Below are positions 27,757 through 36,614 of a stretch of 64,000 bases of DNA, piece after piece. Within the stretch, counting starts at the first letter, position 1; every line of letters begins with the position of its first letter. Source of the DNA: Mesorhizobium sp. (GTDB lineage: Bacteria; Pseudomonadota; Alphaproteobacteria; Rhizobiales; Rhizobiaceae); contig SAQL01000010.1 of NCBI GenBank assembly GCA_004020645.1, positions 62,001 through 126,000 of the forward strand, read 5' to 3'. Below the pieces are notes generated by a model that was given only the letters and a program-made list of their open reading frames with translations, searched no databases and was not told where the DNA came from. Made by a program: the position numbers and the translations under genes.

Positions 27757-28791
27757 ATGGATTATCGACGTCTTGGCGCCTCGGGCCTGAAGGTCCCGGC
27801 GCTCTCGTTCGGCGCTGGAACCTTTGGCGGTTCGGGGCCGCTGTTCGGCGCCTGGGGCAACAGCGATGCGACGGAAGCGCGGCGGCTGGTCGACATCTGC
27901 CTGGAGGCCGGCGTCAACCTGTTCGACACCGCCGACGTTTATTCGAACGGCGCCTCCGAAGAGGTGCTCGGCGCGGCCATCAAGCGCCGCCGCGATGCCG
28001 TGCTGATCTCGACCAAGACCTCGCTGCCGATGGGCGACGGTCCTAACGATGCCGGCTCTTCCCGCTCTCGTCTTATCAAGGCCGTCGAGGATGCGCTGAG
28101 GCGTCTCGGCACCGATTACATCGACCTGCTGCAACTGCACGCTTTCGACGCCGCAACGCCGATCGAGGAGGTGCTGTCGACGCTGGACAGTTTCGTGCGC
28201 GCCGGCAAGCTGCGCTATGTCGGCGTTTCCAACTTTTCCGGCTGGCAAGTGATGAAATCGCTCGGCCTGGCGGACAAGCACGGCTATCCGCGCTATGTCG
28301 CCCATCAGGTCTATTACTCGCTGGTCGGGCGCGATTATGAATGGGAGCTGATGCCGCTCGGCCTCGACCAGGGCGTTGGCGCGCTGGTGTGGAGCCCGCT
28401 CGGCTGGGGCCGCCTGACCGGCAAGATCCGTCGCGGCGAGAAGCTGCCGGAGAAAAGCCGGTTGCACGACACAGCAAGCTTCGGGCCACCGGTCGAGGAC
28501 GAACTGCTCTACAGGGTTGTCGATGCGCTCGACACTGTCGCCAAGGAAACCGGCAAGACGGTGCCGCAGATCGCCATCAACTGGTTGCTGCAGCGGCCGA
28601 CCGTCGCCTCTGTCATTATCGGCGCGCGCAACGAGGAGCAGCTGCGCCAGAACCTCGGCGCCGTCGGTTGGTCATTGACATCAGACCAGATGAAGAAGCT
28701 CGACGCGGCAAGCGCGGTGACCGCAGCCTATCCGTATTTTCCGTATCGCCGGCAGGAGGGTTTTGCCCGGCTGAGCCCGCCTGCGGTTTAA
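27757..28791 (+). CDS. aldo/keto reductase
   Basis: A 344-residue TIM-barrel AKR. The conserved elements are NLFDTADVYSNGASEEVLG with catalytic Asp and Tyr, VLISTKT with the active Lys, LLQLHAFD with the catalytic His, and SVIIGARNEEQLRQNL for NADPH binding. The enzyme reduces carbonyls at the expense of NADPH. AGGAGAAAAAG precedes the ATG. The physiological substrate is unknown; the pairing with an exporter and a LysR regulator suggests a detoxification role. Confidence 0.93.
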   Translation: MDYRRLGASGLKVPALSFGAGTFGGSGPLFGAWGNSDATEARRLVDICLEAGVNLFDTADVYSNGASEEVLGAAIKRRRDAVLISTKTSLPMGDGPNDAGSSRSRLIKAVEDALRRLGTDYIDLLQLHAFDAATPIEEVLSTLDSFVRAGKLRYVGVSNFSGWQVMKSLGLADKHGYPRYVAHQVYYSLVGRDYEWELMPLGLDQGVGALVWSPLGWGRLTGKIRRGEKLPEKSRLHDTASFGPPVEDELLYRVVDALDTVAKETGKTVPQIAINWLLQRPTVASVIIGARNEEQLRQNLGAVGWSLTSDQMKKLDAASAVTAAYPYFPYRRQEGFARLSPPAV

Positions 28792-28819
28792 TTGCGCGCG
28801 GGCCGACAGGCCGCGGGAC

Positions 28820-28965
28820 AGCGCCCCCCTCTGTCCTGCCGAACATCTCCCCGGATGTTGCAACGGCTTTCGCCAGATCTCCAACGTTGTGAAAGAATGG
28901 CACGGTCAGCGAAGCTGCCGATCTCCCCCTTGTGGGGGAGATGTCCGGCAGGACAGAGGGGGCGC
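28820..28965. repeat. palindromic intergenic repeat, copy 1
   Basis: The ends are inverted complements: GCGCCCCCCTCTGTCCTGCC on the left and GGCAGGACAGAGGGGGCGC on the right. The body contains TTTCGCCAGATCTCCAACG and GCGAAGCTGCCGATCTCC. Four further copies or variants occur in this window, at about 53111, 55005, 57826 and 61838. It lies between the aldo/keto reductase and usg, which converge, and may also end their transcripts. Confidence 0.85.
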
Positions 28966-29024
28966 AGTAAAGCGCCGACCTCAGCAGCCAATACGATTGC
29001 AAGCTAACTTCCTGCGCCGGCGCC

Positions 29025-29297
29025 CTAATGCAGCACGAACTCGCCGTCCACCTTGTGCCATTCGTTGGGTGCGATCAGCTTCTGGTGCGTATAGCTCACC
29101 GAATGCAGCGGGCCATCGAGCTTGGTCTGCCAGAACTCGATGAACCTGATCAGCACCGGAAATTTCGGAGCGATGTCGTAGTCCTGCCAGATGAAGCTCT
29201 GCAGCAGATGCGGATGATCGGGAAAATGATAAAGGATTTTGGCCGTGGTCAAACCATAGCCCTTGAGCATCAGGTCCATTTCGGAATGGTCGCGCAT
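29025..29297 (-). CDS. usg: Usg family protein
   Basis: About 90 residues. It reads MRDHSEMDLMLKGYGLTTAK, then HFPDHPHLLQSFIWQDYDIAP and ends in EWHKVDGEFVLH, the full pattern of the alphaproteobacterial Usg family first noted upstream of trp genes in Caulobacter. Its function is unknown. The ATG at 29297 is preceded by AGGGGA; an 11-codon extension is less likely. It is divergent from acs across 305 bp. Confidence 0.85.
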   Translation of the reverse strand: MRDHSEMDLMLKGYGLTTAKILYHFPDHPHLLQSFIWQDYDIAPKFPVLIRFIEFWQTKLDGPLHSVSYTHQKLIAPNEWHKVDGEFVLH

Positions 29298-29602
29298 CGC
29301 GGTCCCCTGGTTGATTCTCCTTCCTCCCAATTTGAAATTGTGCGCGCAATTTGCTTAATCGTCTATTGATTTTTTGTGGTGTAGACCGGATTTACGACAC
29401 AAAAACATGTGGTTAGCAGCGATCGTGGTCGAGTGCTGATAGCGGCGAAAACGACGTCTGCGGCATCCCGCCGCGCGAATCCAACGTCTAATGTTGCCGT
29501 CACCGCGGAACTGTTAATAATGCGCGCGAATTCGCGGCCGCTTCGCCGTGATGCCGACGGCGGTCAAGCCGGGCGGCTTGGTTTTGGGAGGAAAGTAAAA
29601 AT
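29298..29602. promoter_or_regulatory. usg/acs intergenic region with inverted repeat
   Basis: A 305 bp gap between the divergent usg and acs genes. It holds an AT-rich core with TTTTTGTGGTGTA at 29371-29383 and TACGACACAAAAA at 29393-29405, which match as an inverted repeat at 11 of 13 positions. The arms may bind a regulator of acs. GGGAGGAAAG before 29603 is the acs ribosome-binding site. Nothing else was recognised. Confidence 0.45.
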
Positions 29603-31558
29603 ATGTCCGAGGAACATGTCCATCGCGTCCAGCCGGCGTGGAAGAAGAATGCGCTGATCGATAATGCCACCTATTTGAAATGGTACGCCGACAGCGTGAA
29701 GAACCCGGACAAGTTCTGGGGCAAGCACGGCAAGCGCATCGACTGGTTCAAGCCCTACAGCAAGGTCAAGAACACCTCCTTCGACGGCAAGGTCTCGATC
29801 AAGTGGTTCGAGGATGGCGAGACCAATGTCTCCTGGAACTGCATCGATCGGCATCTGAAGAAGCGCGGCGACCAGACCGCCATCATCTGGGAAGGCGACA
29901 ACCCCTACGACGACAGGAAGATCACCTATAACGAGCTCTACGCGCATGTCTGCCGGCTCGCCAATGTGATGAAGAAACACGGCGTCAAGAAAGGCGATCG
30001 CGTCACCATCTACATGCCGATGATTCCCGAAACGGCCTATGCGATGCTCGCCTGCACGCGCATCGGCGCCATCCACTCGGTGGTCTTCGGCGGCTTCTCA
30101 CCGGACGCCCTAGCCGGTCGCATCGACGACTGCAAATCGACCTTCGTCATCACCGCTGACGAGGGCCTGCGCGGCGGCAAGCCGATCCCGTTGAAGGATA
30201 ACACCGACAAGGCGATCGAGATCGCCGCCAAGGCCGGAACGAAAGTCGAGAAGGTCGTCGTCGTGCGGCGCACCGGCGGCAAGACCGGCTGGGTGGCCGG
30301 ACGCGACGTCTGGTACCACGACGAGGTCGCAACGGTTAAGGCGGAATGCAAGCCGGAGAAGATGAAGGCAGAGGACCCGCTGTTCATCCTTTACACGTCG
30401 GGTTCAACCGGCAAGCCGAAGGGCGTGCTGCACACCACGGCCGGCTACCTCGTCTATGTCTCGATGACCCACCAATATGTCTTCGACTACCATGACGGCG
30501 ACATCTACTGGTGCACCGCCGATGTCGGCTGGGTCACCGGCCACAGCTATATCGTCTACGGGCCGCTCGCCAACGGCGCCACCACGCTGATGTTCGAAGG
30601 CGTACCTAACTATCCGTCGCAATCCCGCTTCTGGGAGGTCATCGACAAGCACAAGGTCAACATTTTCTACACCGCGCCGACGGCGTTGCGCGCCCTGATG
30701 GGCGCCGGCGACAGCCATGTCACCAAGACGTCGCGCAAATCGCTGCGCGTCCTCGGCACGGTCGGCGAGCCGATCAACCCGGAAGCCTGGGAGTGGTATT
30801 TCAACGTCGTCGGCAACGGCAAGGTGCCGATCGTCGACACATGGTGGCAGACAGAGACCGGCGGCATCCTGATCACGCCGCTGCCCGGCGCCACCGACCT
30901 GAAGGCAGGCTCCGCGACGCGGCCGTTCTTCGGCGTCAGGCCGCAACTTGTCGACGGTGACGGCAAGGTGCTGGAAGGCGTTGCAAGCGGCAACCTCTGC
31001 ATCACCGATTCGTGGCCGGGCCAGATGCGCACCGTCTATGGCGACCACGAGCGCTTCGTGCAGACCTATTTTTCCACCTACAAGGGCAAGTATTTTACCG
31101 GCGACGGCTGCCGGCGCGACGCCGACGGCTACTACTGGATCACCGGCCGCGTCGACGACGTCATCAACGTTTCCGGCCACCGCATGGGCACGGCCGAGGT
31201 CGAATCGGCGCTGGTTTCGCATGAGAAAGTCTCGGAAGCCGCCGTCGTCGGCTATCCGCACGACATCAAGGGCCAGGGCATCTACTGCTACGTCACATTG
31301 ATGGCCGGGGAGAAGCCGGACGAAGAGTTGCGCAAGGAACTCATCGCCCATGTCCGCAAGGACATCGGCGCCATCGCCACGCCCGACAAGATCCAGTTCG
31401 CTCCGGGCCTGCCGAAAACCCGCTCGGGCAAGATCATGCGGCGCATCCTGCGCAAGATCGCCGAGGACGATTTTGCCGCGCTCGGCGACACCTCGACGCT
31501 GGCCGACCCGGCGGTCGTCGACGACCTCGTCGCCAACCGGCAGAACAAGCGGGCCTGA
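29603..31558 (+). CDS. acs: acetyl-CoA synthetase (AMP-forming)
   Basis: A 651-residue protein of standard length. The acyl-adenylate P-loop [11 protein letters not shown] is near residue 263, [21 protein letters not shown] [13 protein letters not shown] and the WWQTETGG motif follow, and the C-terminal lid contains [12 protein letters not shown] with the Lys whose acetylation commonly inactivates Acs. It activates acetate to acetyl-CoA via acetyl-AMP in the cytosol. A monocistronic transcript is suggested by a convergent cfa gene just downstream. Confidence 0.96.
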   Translation: MSEEHVHRVQPAWKKNALIDNATYLKWYADSVKNPDKFWGKHGKRIDWFKPYSKVKNTSFDGKVSIKWFEDGETNVSWNCIDRHLKKRGDQTAIIWEGDNPYDDRKITYNELYAHVCRLANVMKKHGVKKGDRVTIYMPMIPETAYAMLACTRIGAIHSVVFGGFSPDALAGRIDDCKSTFVITADEGLRGGKPIPLKDNTDKAIEIAAKAGTKVEKVVVVRRTGGKTGWVAGRDVWYHDEVATVKAECKPEKMKAEDPLFILYTSGSTGKPKGVLHTTAGYLVYVSMTHQYVFDYHDGDIYWCTADVGWVTGHSYIVYGPLANGATTLMFEGVPNYPSQSRFWEVIDKHKVNIFYTAPTALRALMGAGDSHVTKTSRKSLRVLGTVGEPINPEAWEWYFNVVGNGKVPIVDTWWQTETGGILITPLPGATDLKAGSATRPFFGVRPQLVDGDGKVLEGVASGNLCITDSWPGQMRTVYGDHERFVQTYFSTYKGKYFTGDGCRRDADGYYWITGRVDDVINVSGHRMGTAEVESALVSHEKVSEAAVVGYPHDIKGQGIYCYVTLMAGEKPDEELRKELIAHVRKDIGAIATPDKIQFAPGLPKTRSGKIMRRILRKIAEDDFAALGDTSTLADPAVVDDLVANRQNKRA

Positions 31559-31617
31559 GAGACTTCCGATCGACGGTCGGCAGAAATCCAATTGGATGAG
31601 ATCCGCTCGTCCCCGCG

Positions 31618-32886
31618 CTACCGATAAAGGTCCGCTCGCGTCGGCGGCAGGCCGCTCGGGCCCCGCGCGCGCTTGGTGACGACAGTCTGGAAAATCTGCG
31701 CCGAGGCGCGTTCGAAAGTGATCGAACAGCCGGTGAGATAAAGCAGCCAGAGGCGCGCCTTGGCTTCGCCGACCTCGGCGATCGCCTCGTCGAAGCGTGC
31801 GTGGAGGCGCTCGGCCCACAGGCGGCAGGTGCGGGCGTAGTGCTCTCGCAAATTCTCGACATCGTAGACGAGGAAACCGTGCGCCTCGAGATTGCCGAGC
31901 GTCATACCGATCGTGTCGAGTTCGCCGCCGGGAAAGATGTATTTGATCAGCGCCTTGAATTCCGGCCCCTTGCGCAAGGTCTTCTTGATGCTGCCCTTGT
32001 CGCGCCGGGTGATGGCGTGATGCAGATAAATGCCGCCCGGCTTGAGCAGGCGATGAATGGTCGAGAAATAGGCGGCGTGGTTGGCCAGCCCCAGATGCTC
32101 GAACATGCCGATCGACGAGATCTTGTCGAAGGAGCCGGACAGATCGGCATAGGATTTTATTTCGATGGTGATGCGGTCCTCCAGCCCCTCGGCGCGGATG
32201 CGCTCGCGGGCGAGCTGGGTCTGGGCTTCCGATAGCGAGACGCCACGGCCGACGACGCCGTAATTTTTCGCTGCATGGATGAGCATGGCTCCCCAGCCGC
32301 AGCCGATGTCGAGCAGCCTTTCGCCCGGCTTCAGCCGGAGCTTGCGGCAGATATGGTCGAGCTTGTCTTTCTGCGCCTGGTCGATGCCGTTGGCGAAATC
32401 GGTGAAATAGCCGCAGCTATAGACCATGCGTTCGTCGAGGAAGAGCCGATAGAAGGCGTTCGAAATGTCGTAGTGGTGCTGGATCGCTTGCCTGTTCGAC
32501 CCGCTGACGAAGGGGTTGCGCCCGGAAAGGTCGGTCCGCGCCGTCATCTGTTTTCTCGAAAACAGCACGGCCGGCAGGTCGCGCAGGACCGCGAGCTTGG
32601 GCAACGACTTGAGCTTCGTCCTGAGCTTGCCGTGCGCAGGCAGAGCGTAGAAATCGAACAGCGACCCGTCTTCCACGTCGATGGTCTTGGAAATCCACAT
32701 CTCGATCAGCGTCGAGAGGTTGGGCCGACGCATCACCTGCCAGACGATGTCCTGGTCGTTGATGGTGAGCACCGGGCCGGTGGAGGGCCCGATCCGTTCG
32801 CCGTTCCACAGCTTGACCGCGAAACCCGGCTTCAATGTTTCGATAACCGTTCGAACGATCCGTGCCGCTCTGTCGGCTGCCTCCAT
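31618..32886 (-). CDS. cfa: cyclopropane-fatty-acyl-phospholipid synthase family protein
   Basis: A 422-residue protein. The SAM-binding motif LLDIGCGWGAMLIHAAKNYG lies in the middle, with HHYDISNAFYRLFLDERMVYSCGYF before it, a typical Cfa signature. The C-terminal segment YLTGCSITFERASAQIFQTVV is the usual ending. It adds a methylene group to unsaturated acyl chains in membrane phospholipids. The ATG at 32886 has GGGGAGGA upstream; the 28 codons before it are not conserved. Confidence 0.92.
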   Translation of the reverse strand: MEAADRAARIVRTVIETLKPGFAVKLWNGERIGPSTGPVLTINDQDIVWQVMRRPNLSTLIEMWISKTIDVEDGSLFDFYALPAHGKLRTKLKSLPKLAVLRDLPAVLFSRKQMTARTDLSGRNPFVSGSNRQAIQHHYDISNAFYRLFLDERMVYSCGYFTDFANGIDQAQKDKLDHICRKLRLKPGERLLDIGCGWGAMLIHAAKNYGVVGRGVSLSEAQTQLARERIRAEGLEDRITIEIKSYADLSGSFDKISSIGMFEHLGLANHAAYFSTIHRLLKPGGIYLHHAITRRDKGSIKKTLRKGPEFKALIKYIFPGGELDTIGMTLGNLEAHGFLVYDVENLREHYARTCRLWAERLHARFDEAIAEVGEAKARLWLLYLTGCSITFERASAQIFQTVVTKRARGPSGLPPTRADLYR

Positions 32887-32998
32887 CCCCGTCCTCCCCT
32901 GCTCAGCACGCTGGCGGTGCGACGCCGACTTTGCCTGTCCGATTGGATAGCCGCAAGCAGTTAGCGGCAAACGCGCACCGCATTTTCACCACGCCGCC

Positions 32999-33027
32999 TT
33001 GCCATTTGCGGATCGACACCCCATCAT
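32999..33027 (+). promoter_or_regulatory. candidate promoter of the micro-ORF RNA
   Basis: TTGCCA at 32999-33004 and CATCAT at 33022-33027 are separated by 17 bp and lie about 20 bp before the ribosome-binding site. Matches to sigma-70 consensus are moderate (4 of 6 or better), so this is tentative. Confidence 0.35.
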
Positions 33028-33047
33028 GAGGGCGTCTTCAACAAATC

Positions 33048-33062
33048 GAAAGGAGGTGATCC
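33048..33062 (+). promoter_or_regulatory. super Shine-Dalgarno, 15-nt complement of 16S rRNA 3' end
   Basis: GAAAGGAGGTGATCC is a perfect reverse complement of the conserved 3' end of alphaproteobacterial 16S rRNA (GGATCACCTCCTTTC). It ends one base before an ATG at 33064, an unusually long pairing and a very short gap. No other site of this strength was seen in the window. Confidence 0.8.
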
Positions 33063-33063
33063 G

Positions 33064-33135
33064 ATGTCGAGTGATTTCGTTTTCCAGAACGTGGCCTCAG
33101 CGGATTGCACTTTCGGGAAGCAGTCTTCCCGTTAA
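33064..33135 (+). CDS. 23-residue micro-ORF behind a super Shine-Dalgarno
   Basis: ATG at 33064 opens a 23-codon frame that begins MSSDFVFQNV and ends at TAA 33135. It contains no membrane segment or signal peptide. It was not recognised as a known peptide. The extreme ribosome-binding site suggests that ribosome loading or stalling, rather than peptide amount, may be the function, but the peptide could also be real. It is followed by two large hairpins and no larger gene on the same strand. Confidence 0.5.
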   Translation: MSSDFVFQNVASADCTFGKQSSR

Positions 33136-33161
33136 GGCGCGAGATGCGCGGCTGGCGACGC

Positions 33162-33204
33162 CTGGAGCGCCGCGCGTCCTTTGGACGCGCAAAGGACGCT
33201 CCAG
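33162..33204. repeat. nested palindromic hairpin
   Basis: CTGGAGCG (33162-33169) pairs with CGCTCCAG (33197-33204). Inside it GCGCGTCC-TTT-GGACGCGC forms a perfect hairpin, while CGTCCTTT and AAAGGACG could instead pair in an alternative fold. It resembles a mobile palindrome common in rhizobial intergenic DNA (from memory). Confidence 0.65.
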
Positions 33205-33254
33205 CACTTTAAGTCACGTCGCCGCCATGAGCCGCGCCATGGACGGAAACACGG

Positions 33255-33289
33255 AAGGCCGCCGGCTTCGAAAGAAGCGGCGGCCTTTT
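33255..33289 (+). terminator. rho-independent terminator of the micro-ORF RNA
   Basis: GGCCGCCGGCTTC and GAAGCGGCGGCC form a 12-bp stem with one bulge and a GAAA tetraloop, flanked by AA and TTTT. Confidence 0.85.
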
Positions 33290-33400
33290 CCTTGTCGAAG
33301 CCAATGGTGAAGATCGATGCCTCGCATGAAAGCGCAAAGTTTCTTTGGCCGCCGTGGGGGCGGCTCCTGTCCCAACGGGACGCACGCCGCGCTTGCGCTT

Positions 33401-34270
33401 CTATGCCAGCATCTGCGCGCTGGCGGTCCTGTCGACGCCGCGATGGGGCGGGTTGAACAGGTTGCTTTCCTGCTCGTAGGTCCAGACCTTGAATAGGCTG
33501 AGCCGGTGCGGGCCGAAACTGTGCAGCAGCGGCACGTCGGTCGCGTCGCGGCCGCGCGCGATGACGACCCGGCCGATCCTCGGCATGTTATGGCGGGGAT
33601 CGAATGTGTACCATTTGCCGTCGAGGAACACTTCCAGCCACGCCGAAAAATCCATCGGAGCCGGGTCGACCGGCACGCCGATGTCGCCGAGATAGCCGTT
33701 TGCGTAGCGGGCGGGAATGTTCATGCAGCGGCAGAGCGTGATCGCCAGATGAGCGAAATCGCGGCAGACGCCGACGCGCTCCTCATGCGCCTGCGCCGCC
33801 GTGCGGGTCGGGCGCGCATAGCCGTAACCGAACGACAGACGGTTGTGGACATAGTCGACGATCGCCTGCACCCGCGCCCACCCGGATGGAACAGAGCCGA
33901 AAACCTGCCAGGCCAGATCACTGAGATGATCGGTTTCGCAATAGCGACTGCCGAGCAGATAACAAAGCACCTCGTCGGGCAACTCCGCCACCGGCACTTC
34001 CCTGGCCAGCGTGTTGACCTCGTCGGTCTCGCCGCTGTCCTCGACGACGGCGTCGTAAAGAATGCGAAAGCCTCCGCCAGGCGCGGTGAAGCGGCGGCAG
34101 GTGTTGCCATAAAGATCGTGATAGAGCCTGGTTGGGACGGAAGGCGAGGTCAGCACGCGCGTCTGCCGTTTGATGTCGGCCTGGCGCTGCTTGTGGATCT
34201 CGAGCAGCGAAATCACCGGGGTGGATTCAGCACAGTCGATGGCGATTTCGTAGCCGAGCCGAATCAGCAT
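33401..34270 (-). CDS. transglutaminase-like family protein
   Basis: A 289-residue protein. The N-terminal beta-domain precedes a papain-like core with GVCRDFAHLAITLCR, which carries the nucleophile Cys, and FDPRHNMPRIG with the Asp. The position that commonly holds the catalytic His (DFHAW in many members) reads DFSAW here. These proteins are often found with others of the circularly permuted ATP-grasp and alpha-E families, none of which is adjacent. Activity is uncertain. ATG at 34270 has AGGGGGAA upstream. Confidence 0.85.
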   Translation of the reverse strand: MLIRLGYEIAIDCAESTPVISLLEIHKQRQADIKRQTRVLTSPSVPTRLYHDLYGNTCRRFTAPGGGFRILYDAVVEDSGETDEVNTLAREVPVAELPDEVLCYLLGSRYCETDHLSDLAWQVFGSVPSGWARVQAIVDYVHNRLSFGYGYARPTRTAAQAHEERVGVCRDFAHLAITLCRCMNIPARYANGYLGDIGVPVDPAPMDFSAWLEVFLDGKWYTFDPRHNMPRIGRVVIARGRDATDVPLLHSFGPHRLSLFKVWTYEQESNLFNPPHRGVDRTASAQMLA

Positions 34271-34443
34271 CGCGGTTTCCCCCTTTTTGAGCATCGTGGA
34301 GGACAGTTTCGTCAACGCGAGACGGCTCGCTGTGGTTCCCTGGTATTGTCGAAAAGGCGATCTCGCGCCTTCCCATGCCGCCGGTGCGACGTTACGGTCG
34401 ATCGACAGGCTTTGGTTCCTTCCGAAACAACTTGGGGTAGCAG

Positions 34444-35109
34444 ATGTTCGCAGGCAGAAAATTCGCAGCCTTGCTGTTCGACATGGACGGCACGGTGGTC
34501 AATTCGATTGCCGCGGCAGAAAGGGTCTGGGCAGATTGGGCACGACGGCAAGGTCTCGACGTTGCCGCATTCCTGCCGACGATCCACGGCGTGCGGGCGA
34601 TCGAGACCATCGCGCGGCTGGCGCTTCCAGGCGTCGACCCGATGCGCGAAGCCGATGCGCTTCTGCAGGCCGAGGCGGCCGATATCGACGGCATCCTTCC
34701 GATCGCCGGCGCCGCGGCGTTTCTGGCGTCGCTGCCGCCCGAGCGCTGGGCCATCGTCACTTCCGCGCCGCGCGAACTGGCTCTCCTGCGCATCGCCGCC
34801 GCCGGTATCCCGCTTCCCGCCATTCTTGTCGCGGCCGAGGACGTATCCCGCGGCAAGCCGGCGCCGGATTGCTTCCGGCTGGCGGCCGAGCGGCTGGGCG
34901 TCGATGCGCGCGACTGCCTCGTTTTCGAAGATGCGCCCGCCGGCATATCGGCGGCCGAGGCCGCAGGAGCTACGGTCGTGGTGATCAGCGCCACCCACGA
35001 GCATCCGTTGCAAACGCCGCATGCTGCGATCGCCTCTTATGCCGGGCTAGGCATCACGGTCGACGACCGCGGCTGGATTGTCCTCGGCGCGGAGCGCGCT
35101 GCGGCTTAG
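34444..35109 (+). CDS. HAD-superfamily sugar phosphatase-like hydrolase
   Basis: A 221-residue HAD subfamily IA protein. Motif I is LLFDMDGTVVNS with the nucleophile Asp, motif II lies in IVTSAPREL, the motif III Lys is in RGKPAPDCF, and motif IV is VFEDAPAGISAA. This pattern is typical of beta-phosphoglucomutase-like and sugar-phosphate phosphatases such as the 2-deoxyglucose-6-phosphatase or glycerol-3-phosphatase groups. Substrate unknown. It is divergent from the transglutaminase-like gene (173 bp gap), and its stop codon abuts a palindromic element. Confidence 0.9.
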   Translation: MFAGRKFAALLFDMDGTVVNSIAAAERVWADWARRQGLDVAAFLPTIHGVRAIETIARLALPGVDPMREADALLQAEAADIDGILPIAGAAAFLASLPPERWAIVTSAPRELALLRIAAAGIPLPAILVAAEDVSRGKPAPDCFRLAAERLGVDARDCLVFEDAPAGISAAEAAGATVVVISATHEHPLQTPHAAIASYAGLGITVDDRGWIVLGAERAAA

Positions 35110-35276
35110 GGTATGTTGAGATTCAGGTCAGGCCGAGCCGGAGTCGAAGACCGGCGCGAAGCGACCAGACTAGGTGGGTTCCGAGAACCGGAACGGAGCG
35201 GACATTCGTCCGTGAGTACCGGAAGCGCAGGAATCCGCTATTCGCAGGCCGGCATCACCTGAATATCGACATACCC
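35109..35276. repeat. 168 bp palindromic element with terminal inverted repeats
   Basis: The ends GGGTATGTTGAGATTCAGG (from 35109) and CCTGAATATCGACATACCC (to 35276) are inverted complements with two mismatches over 19 bp, and similarity continues inward. It exactly fills the gap between two convergent genes: the left end touches the HAD stop and the right end touches the SDHAF4 stop. It carries no coding sequence and is likely a non-autonomous mobile palindrome. Confidence 0.75.
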
Positions 35277-35498
35277 TTAGAAATCGCTGGTCAGGCCCTT
35301 CACCTCCCAGTCGCCATAGCGGCCGGGTTCCTTGCCGCCACGGCCGCCGATCTCCTGGGGCATCGCGGCTTCCTGCTGGCGATAGCGGTCGCGCCGTGCT
35401 TCCGCTTCCGCCAAAGCGCGGCGCGCTGCCGGCGTCAGCGTCTTTCGCGACGCGTCGTGACCGCTGATGTCGCCCGTTTTATTGGTTTCGTCGATCAT
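35277..35498 (-). CDS. DUF1674 / SDHAF4-like succinate dehydrogenase assembly factor
   Basis: A 73-residue protein ending in GGKEPGRYGDWEVKGLTSDF, the defining DUF1674 motif. The N-terminal part is charged and alanine-rich (TPAARRALAEAEARRDRY). Mitochondrial SDHAF4 binds flavinylated SdhA and helps assemble complex II; the bacterial protein is thought to do the same, by homology. The stop codon abuts a palindromic element. Confidence 0.85.
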   Translation of the reverse strand: MIDETNKTGDISGHDASRKTLTPAARRALAEAEARRDRYRQQEAAMPQEIGGRGGKEPGRYGDWEVKGLTSDF

Positions 35499-35606
35499 GC
35501 GATATTCCCGGCGGATTGAAACAGCGCCACACGTTTCCCATCATATAGCGATGAGCCGACAAGGATCGACCCTTTTTCCGAAAGGCCGGCAGAAACGGAG
35601 CAGACA

Positions 35607-36614
35607 ATGAACACACTTCGCACCGCCATGCTTTTGGCCGCGATGACCGCGCTGTTCATGGGCGTCGGCTATCTGATCGGCGGATCGGGCGGCATGGTGA
35701 TCGCCTTGCTGATCGCCGCCGCCATGAACCTGTTCAGCTATTGGAACGCCGACAAGATGGTGCTGTCGATGCATCGCGCCGTCGAGGTCGACGAAAGGAA
35801 CGCGCCGGAATATTACGCCATCGTGCAGAGCCTCGCCAGGCAGGCCGGGCTGCCGATGCCGAAAACCTATCTGATCGACAACCCGCAGCCCAACGCCTTC
35901 GCCACCGGCCGCAACCCGCAGAATGCTGCGGTCGCCGCCACCACCGGATTGCTGCAGCAACTGTCGCACGAAGAGGTCGCGGCGGTGATGGCGCACGAGC
36001 TCGCCCATGTGCAGCACCGCGACACGCTGACCATGACGATCGTCGCCACGCTTGCCGGCGCGATCTCGATGCTCGGCAATTTCGCTTTCTTTTTTGGCGG
36101 CAACCGCGACAATAACAATTCCTTCGGCATTATCGGTGTGCTGGTGGCGATGATCGTGGCGCCGTTCGCCGCTATGATCGTGCAGATGGCGATCAGCCGT
36201 ACCCGCGAATACGAAGCCGACCGGCGCGGCGCCGAGATCTGTGGACAGCCGCTTTGGCTTGCCTCGGCCCTTGACAAGATCGCCCGTGGCGCCGAACGCA
36301 TCCGCAACCCGGATGCCGAACGCAATCCGGCGACCGCCCACCTCTTCATCATCAATCCTCTTTCCGGCGAGCGCATGGACAGCCTGTTTTCCACCCACCC
36401 GAACACCGACAACCGCATAGCGGCCTTGCAGGCGATGGCGCAGGACATGGCATCCGCCCCCGCGCAGCGGCAGGCCCCGATGCCGCGGCAGGCCGGGCAG
36501 CGGCCGTCCGGCCCGTGGGAGAGGACAGCTGAGCAGCCGCCAGCCGAACCGGCGCGGCCGAAGTCCAATCCCTGGGGCCGCAATCCGACCGGATCCAAAG
36601 GCCCGTGGTCGTGA
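35607..36614 (+). CDS. htpX: protease HtpX
   Basis: A 335-residue membrane metalloprotease of the M48 family. Two N-terminal helices ([20 protein letters not shown] and [17 protein letters not shown]) precede the zinc motif [10 protein letters not shown] near residue 130, then two further membrane segments and the third zinc ligand Glu in [12 protein letters not shown]. The C-terminal 60 residues are Pro/Gln-rich and probably disordered. It degrades misfolded membrane proteins. It overlaps rsmB by four bases. Confidence 0.96.
   Translation: MNTLRTAMLLAAMTALFMGVGYLIGGSGGMVIALLIAAAMNLFSYWNADKMVLSMHRAVEVDERNAPEYYAIVQSLARQAGLPMPKTYLIDNPQPNAFATGRNPQNAAVAATTGLLQQLSHEEVAAVMAHELAHVQHRDTLTMTIVATLAGAISMLGNFAFFFGGNRDNNNSFGIIGVLVAMIVAPFAAMIVQMAISRTREYEADRRGAEICGQPLWLASALDKIARGAERIRNPDAERNPATAHLFIINPLSGERMDSLFSTHPNTDNRIAALQAMAQDMASAPAQRQAPMPRQAGQRPSGPWERTAEQPPAEPARPKSNPWGRNPTGSKGPWS

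Larger units (their letters stand above)
33030..33295 (+). ncRNA. candidate structured RNA containing micro-ORF and terminator
   Basis: A ~260 nt unit is delimited by a weak promoter near 33000 and a strong terminator at 33255-33289. It contains the super Shine-Dalgarno, the 23-codon frame, a long GC-rich hairpin at 33162-33204 and a second Cys/Gly-free region rich in GCC. No Rfam-like family was recognised. The next gene to the right is convergent, so this is not the leader of a downstream gene. It could be a dual-function small RNA. Confidence 0.5.

Noticed and set aside
33048..33062. 16S rRNA gene fragment
   Set aside because: Only 15 nt match, in antisense sense, followed by unrelated sequence; it is a ribosome-binding complement rather than an rRNA remnant.
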